From: UBA2330 sp035443185
GTDB taxonomy: Bacteria; Bacteroidota; Ignavibacteria; Tepidaquicellales; Tepidaquicellaceae
Length of the DNA stretch: 26,900 bases
Direction of reading: 5' to 3'
NCBI GenBank assembly: GCA_035443185.1
Contig: DAORRV010000045.1
Coordinates: 1-26,900 of the forward strand
Shown: in pieces, positions 24,023 to 26,900 of the stretch
Layout: every line of letters begins with the position of its first letter
Numbering within the stretch: the stretch's first letter is position 1
The notes under the pieces: model-generated
What the model saw: only the letters and a program-made list of their open reading frames with translations
Told to the model about the DNA's origin: nothing
The model's database searches: none
Translations under genes and position numbers: made by a program

Positions 24023-24717
24023 TAATGTCCCGATATTTCCCATTTAAAAATTTTATCCTCATCAGCTATATGCCCCGGATCAGGATGATTGTGAATAACT
24101 TTAAATCTCTCGCCGGTAAAAGTGTCGGACACTATTCCGATATGATCACTTGCTCCGTCCTGATTCATATCCCATACAACTATATCACCGGGTAAAAAAC
24201 TTTCATCAGTATCTGTCTCTATTGTCTCCCAGTATTTTGAAAACCATACCTCAAGATTCATAACTCTTCTGTGATCAATATTTGGATCAGCTTTTTTGTT
24301 TCCCCATCTTGAAAATGGATAATCCGATCTGTTTGAAATTATATCTTCATTTAATTCTTTCTGCAGATCTGTAACACCGCCGTATCTCAGCGATCGGACT
24401 ATCACATCTGTACAGACCCCAATCTCGGGATCCAGATCTCCTTCAGGAAATACTTTGCTTCCCGTATCTTCACCATCCCTATAAGTCAGTACATAATAAC
24501 CCATGGTCAGATCATATTCAGTATTTTCATTTAAATTTTCGCGCGCACCATTAATTATTTTCTTCTGTGCTTCCGTAAGTTCGATTTTCTTTAAAGATAA
24601 TTCTGAATTTAGAGAATCAGATTTTTCACTGTGAATATTTTCTTTGGTAATACTTTTCGAATTACAGCCGTTCAGAAAAAATAAAAAATGAAATGAAATT
24701 AAAAATATTATTCTCAT
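24007..24717 (-). CDS. DUF1287-domain lipoprotein
   Basis: This 236-residue protein has a lipoprotein signal peptide ending at LNGC (Cys18), then an Asn/Ser/Lys linker. A DUF1287 domain covers about 47-233. Family marks are LTMGYYVLTYRDG (70-82), EGDLDPEIGVCTDVIVRSLRYGG (parts of 92-114, with putative nucleophile Cys102), IDHRRVMNLEVWF (147-159) and LPGDIVVWD..GASDHIGIVSD (175-198, with His192). The Cys and His arrangement resembles NlpC/P60 cysteine peptidases, so a cell-wall amidase-like activity in the periplasm is plausible but unproven for DUF1287. The gene ends inside the heptanucleotide repeat. It starts 42 nt after the cupin gene. Confidence 0.88.
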   Translation of the reverse strand: MRIIFLISFHFLFFLNGCNSKSITKENIHSEKSDSLNSELSLKKIELTEAQKKIINGARENLNENTEYDLTMGYYVLTYRDGEDTGSKVFPEGDLDPEIGVCTDVIVRSLRYGGVTDLQKELNEDIISNRSDYPFSRWGNKKADPNIDHRRVMNLEVWFSKYWETIETDTDESFLPGDIVVWDMNQDGASDHIGIVSDTFTGERFKVIHNHPDPGHIADEDKIFKWEISGHYRIRN

Positions 24718-24759
24718 TATTTTTCTATAATATATTCTATATCAAAAACTGAAGTTATT

Positions 24760-25257
24760 TTATCTTCCAAAATCATCTGATATTCTTTCGATATCATCTT
24801 CATCTGAGGGGTTATCTTTAAATCTGTGAATCCAGATCTCGGCAATTATTCCCCAGTCTTCTAATCCGACCAGTCTGTGTCTGATCCCCAGTTCCATTTC
24901 TATAACATCAGAGTCGTTGTGAATTTCCATTTCATCAGGCTGTTTATCGGTTAAGCTTTTGTAAATCCCAACCGGTCCTCTGACCACTCTCCAGAGTTCC
25001 GATCTTCGTTCATGACACTGCCATGATAATTTTTTACCCGGTTCGACTACAAGTATCTTCGGACTCAGTGTAAGGTCTTTTGTTTCCTCGGGAAGTTCCC
25101 TTCCGTCAAAATAAATATTCAGAAAATCATTAAGACCGTTATCTGCAATTTTAAAAAATCCGCCCCATGGTCTTTCAAAATCTTCACCTGAGATTTCAAG
25201 CTTATCGGATCCCAGTTTTTCCTTCACATCATTGTAGATCTGTTCTTTTGAAATCAT
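24760..25257 (-). CDS. Mannose-6-phosphate isomerase-type cupin protein
   Basis: This 165-residue single-domain cupin resembles the isomerase domain of type II phosphomannose isomerase/GDP-mannose pyrophosphorylase. Residues RPWGGF (29-34) at the start, the metal-ligand motif LSWQCHERRSELWRVVRGPVG (parts of 77-97, with His82 and Glu87) and the second motif ELGIRHRLVG (122-131, with His127) are all present. It would interconvert mannose-6-phosphate and fructose-6-phosphate, or be a related sugar-phosphate isomerase. It lacks the nucleotidyltransferase half, as do many stand-alone homologues. It is 7 nt after the L-2-hydroxyglutarate oxidase gene and thus co-transcribed, though the pathways are unrelated. 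Confidence 0.8.
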   Translation of the reverse strand: MISKEQIYNDVKEKLGSDKLEISGEDFERPWGGFFKIADNGLNDFLNIYFDGRELPEETKDLTLSPKILVVEPGKKLSWQCHERRSELWRVVRGPVGIYKSLTDKQPDEMEIHNDSDVIEMELGIRHRLVGLEDWGIIAEIWIHRFKDNPSDEDDIERISDDFGR

Positions 25258-25264
25258 TTTTATT

Positions 25265-26470
25265 TTATGTTTTTAGTTTTTTAATTGTCTTTTCTGAAAT
25301 TAATTCTGCGATGGAAAAAGCAGATGTAGCAGCAGGGGACGGAGCATTGCATACATTAATAACATTCTCATTTTCAGCAAAAAGAAAATCATCAATTAAT
25401 CTGCCGTCTTTTGTACATGCCTGTGCTCTTATGCCGCTGCCGCCGGGTATTAGATCATCTCCTGTAATATCCGGTATCAGTTTTTGCAATGATCTGACAA
25501 ATTCTTTTTTTGAAAATGAACGGTAATATTCATAAAAACCTGTTTTCCAGTATCTTGCAGCAATTTCTCTGAAACCTTTATACTTTAATGTATCAATAGA
25601 TTCTTTAAAATTAAAATCACTTTTTTTGTAACTTTCTTTTCCAAATGCAAGGACTGCGTTTGGACCTGCTTCGATGATACCGTCCATTCTTTTTGTAAAG
25701 TGAACCCCGAGAAAAGGAAATTTCGGATCGGGGACAGGGTATATAAGATTTTTTACAAATTTTTTACTCTCATCTCTCAGCCTGTAATATTCTCCCCTGA
25801 AAGGAATTATTTTGTAATCTATCTTTAAACCGCACATTTGTGAAAGCCTGTCTGAATAAAGTCCTGCGCAGCATACCAGACATCTTGCGGAATATTTTTC
25901 TTTCCCTGTATAAATAATTACTTCGTTTTGAGAATATTCTATTCTGTCAGCTTTCCCGGATAAAAATGTTTTACAGTTTCCATCTGTGATGAGATCAAAT
26001 ATTTTTTTGCTGACTGATTTGTAATCTACAATTCCTGTCTGAGGTATATGCAATGCCCTTACTCCGGAGGCGTATGGTTCGTAATCTTTTATTTCAGATT
26101 GCGAAATTTCTTTTATATCTTTAAGTCCGTTCTCTTCACCTCTTCTCTGGAGTTCTTTCATAGCGGGGATCTGATCTTCAGAAGCTGCAATTATAATCTT
26201 TCCGCAGAGCTCATAAGGTATTTCATAATTATTACAAAAATCCAGTAAGAGATCATAACCTTTGATACAGTTCTCAGCTTTCAGACTGCCGGGTTTATAA
26301 TAAATACCCGAATGAATAACACCGCTATTATGACCGGTCTGATGAGCAGATATGTGATCTTCTTTTTCGAGAATGCAGATCTTCAGCTCCTTTGAATTTT
26401 TTATAAGCTGCAAAGCCGTACTGAGACCGATTATACCTGCGCCGATTATTACTACATCAAAATTTTTCAT
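25265..26470 (-). CDS. lhgO: L-2-hydroxyglutarate oxidase/dehydrogenase
   Basis: This 401-residue FAD oxidoreductase of the DadA/LhgO family has the N-terminal Rossmann motif IIGAGIIGLSTAL (8-20), acidic residue Glu35 for the ribose, the family-specific HQTGHNSGVIHSGIYY (43-58) with His residues near the flavin, a central PFRGEYYRL segment and the C-terminal FAD motif PGGSGIRAQ. LhgO oxidises L-2-hydroxyglutarate to 2-oxoglutarate, passing electrons to quinone, and so repairs a by-product of central metabolism. The length matches E. coli LhgO (about 420). It is the first gene of the minus-strand run. A candidate terminator (26534-26572) lies upstream, separating it from the barrel-protein fragment. 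Confidence 0.92.
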   Translation of the reverse strand: MKNFDVVIIGAGIIGLSTALQLIKNSKELKICILEKEDHISAHQTGHNSGVIHSGIYYKPGSLKAENCIKGYDLLLDFCNNYEIPYELCGKIIIAASEDQIPAMKELQRRGEENGLKDIKEISQSEIKDYEPYASGVRALHIPQTGIVDYKSVSKKIFDLITDGNCKTFLSGKADRIEYSQNEVIIYTGKEKYSARCLVCCAGLYSDRLSQMCGLKIDYKIIPFRGEYYRLRDESKKFVKNLIYPVPDPKFPFLGVHFTKRMDGIIEAGPNAVLAFGKESYKKSDFNFKESIDTLKYKGFREIAARYWKTGFYEYYRSFSKKEFVRSLQKLIPDITGDDLIPGGSGIRAQACTKDGRLIDDFLFAENENVINVCNAPSPAATSAFSIAELISEKTIKKLKT

Positions 26471-26533
26471 CTTTAGAATATCTCAAAATAAGTAATATGA
26501 GAATTAAATATAGTTACAATAAATTTTTAAGAA

Positions 26534-26572
26534 AAAAATCTGTTTTCTTATTAAATAAAAAAACAGATTTTT
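26534..26572 (-). terminator. Intrinsic terminator after the barrel-protein fragment
   Basis: AAAAATCTGTTTT (26534-26546) and AAAACAGATTTTT (26560-26572) form a perfect 13-bp stem with a 13-nt loop. Read on the minus strand the stem ends in a run of seven T residues, correct for stopping transcription of the gene that ends at 26600. On the plus strand it also ends in five T residues, so it could act both ways. Confidence 0.75.
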
Positions 26573-26599
26573 AAACTAAAATAAATTCTTTGCCACGGA

Positions 26600-26824
26600 T
26601 CAGAAAACTATTCCGGCTATAAAATTTAAAGTATTATTCTTTAATGTGCCGCCATTATAAACCGGTGCTTTGGAAATATTCACAAGACCGAGATCATCTC
26701 TTATTTCAATACTGATTCCCAACTTTTTACCTGCAGGAATAATAATTCCGATTCCGCCTGTTAACCCAAAGTCTATTGATTCAGTTTGTGCCTTTGTTGG
26801 TGTTCCAAAAAGTTTGCTCTGCAA
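26600..26824 (-). pseudogene. Outer-membrane beta-barrel protein, C-terminal remnant fused to a repeat
   Basis: Residues about 16-74 of the frame (SIDFGLTGGIGIIIPAGKKL, then GISIEIRDDLGLVNISK) look like the last strands of a porin-type barrel in Bacteroidota/Ignavibacteria, with amphipathic strands, glycines at turns and a terminal Phe in NFIAGIVF as expected for outer-membrane insertion. A TAA stop lies two codons upstream of the TTG that opens this frame, so only about 74 residues can be made. No signal peptide exists. The first codons (QSKLFGTPTKAQTE) are encoded by the repeat at 26774-26900. I read this as a barrel gene whose 5' part was displaced or removed by the repeat. The rest may lie beyond the window edge. 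Confidence 0.5.
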
Positions 26825-26900
26825 AACTTAAATTTATCAGCCCAGCTCACGCAAACTTTTTGGCCACCAACAACAGTGCCGGCGAAGTCTGCAGCAGATA
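26774..26900 (-). repeat. Interspersed structured repeat, copy B (truncated by window edge)
   Basis: On the minus strand this segment aligns with 11542-11642, including GGCACTG to CAAAAAG, ATAAATTTAAGT and AAACTTTTTGG. Its inverted repeat is stronger than in copy A. TTGTTGGTGTTCC...GTTTGC at 26794-26817 pairs with GCAAACTTTTTGGCCACCAACAA at 26851-26873 (split here for length), with a one-base bulge and a 33-nt loop. It abuts the barrel-protein remnant and continues past the window end, so its outer boundary is unknown. Confidence 0.6.

Noticed and set aside
1..26900. CRISPR arrays, tRNA or rRNA genes, phage or transposase genes.
   Set aside because: Reading both strands gave no evenly spaced direct repeats with spacers, no cloverleaf candidates, no rRNA-like stretches and no transposase or integrase motifs.

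Overview
This is an AT-rich chromosomal window that reads like a member of the Bacteroidota/Chlorobiota/Ignavibacteriota group. I favour an Ignavibacteria-like organism, but that is an inference. The supporting signs are a Gram-negative envelope gene set (a BamD-like lipoprotein, an outer-membrane barrel fragment, DUF4175 and DUF1287 proteins), a CcmABCD cytochrome c system with divergent CcmA and CcmD, ECF sigma/anti-sigma regulation, and translation starts that almost all lack a Shine-Dalgarno sequence. I see no rRNA, tRNA, CRISPR array, transposase or phage gene. Most of the window is ordinary chromosomal backbone.

Layout. (1) 48-5087, minus strand: the tRNA methylthiotransferase mtaB leads a tight run through a SixA-like phosphatase, an orphan FecE-type ABC ATPase, an enoyl-CoA hydratase-family protein and a HisC-like aminotransferase. 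A YjbQ-family gene sits just upstream as its own unit. (2) 5148-11414, plus strand: a VOC-domain protein, then glutamate dehydrogenase, an unknown secreted or anchored protein, a BamD-like lipoprotein, a hotdog acyl-CoA thioesterase, and ccmA, ccmB, ccmC and a 45-residue ccmD. (3) 11415-11715: a gene-free gap holding a structured repeat. (4) 11716-18350, minus strand: a sulfotransferase, a 1179-residue DUF4175-like envelope protein, a CBS-pair protein and a MoxR/ChlI-like AAA+ ATPase. (5) 18505-21675, plus strand: an ECF sigma factor, its anti-sigma/FecR fusion, a hairpin and terminator, and a MarC-family protein. (6) 21704-26470, minus strand: an L-2-hydroxyglutarate oxidase, a sugar-isomerase-type cupin, a DUF1287 lipoprotein, a nitroreductase, a small four-helix membrane protein and a ten-helix DMT-like transporter. 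(7) 26600-26900: the C-terminal end of an outer-membrane barrel gene whose upstream part is replaced by a second copy of the repeat in region 3.

How the genes work together. ccmA-D form a heme-handling module for cytochrome c maturation; ccmE and ccmF are not here. The sigma/anti-sigma pair is a self-contained envelope-sensing circuit whose extracytoplasmic arm is a FecR domain plus a long, internally duplicated coiled coil. The DUF4175-like protein has Ig-like domains, a very long coiled coil and two collagen-like Gly-X-Y blocks, and is probably a cell-envelope structural or assembly protein.

The items I rate most worth checking are the two-copy interspersed repeat with covarying hairpin arms (11542-11642 and 26774-26900), the heptanucleotide repeat that carries a stop codon (23974-24022), the collagen-like blocks in the DUF4175-like protein, and the coiled-coil anti-sigma factor.
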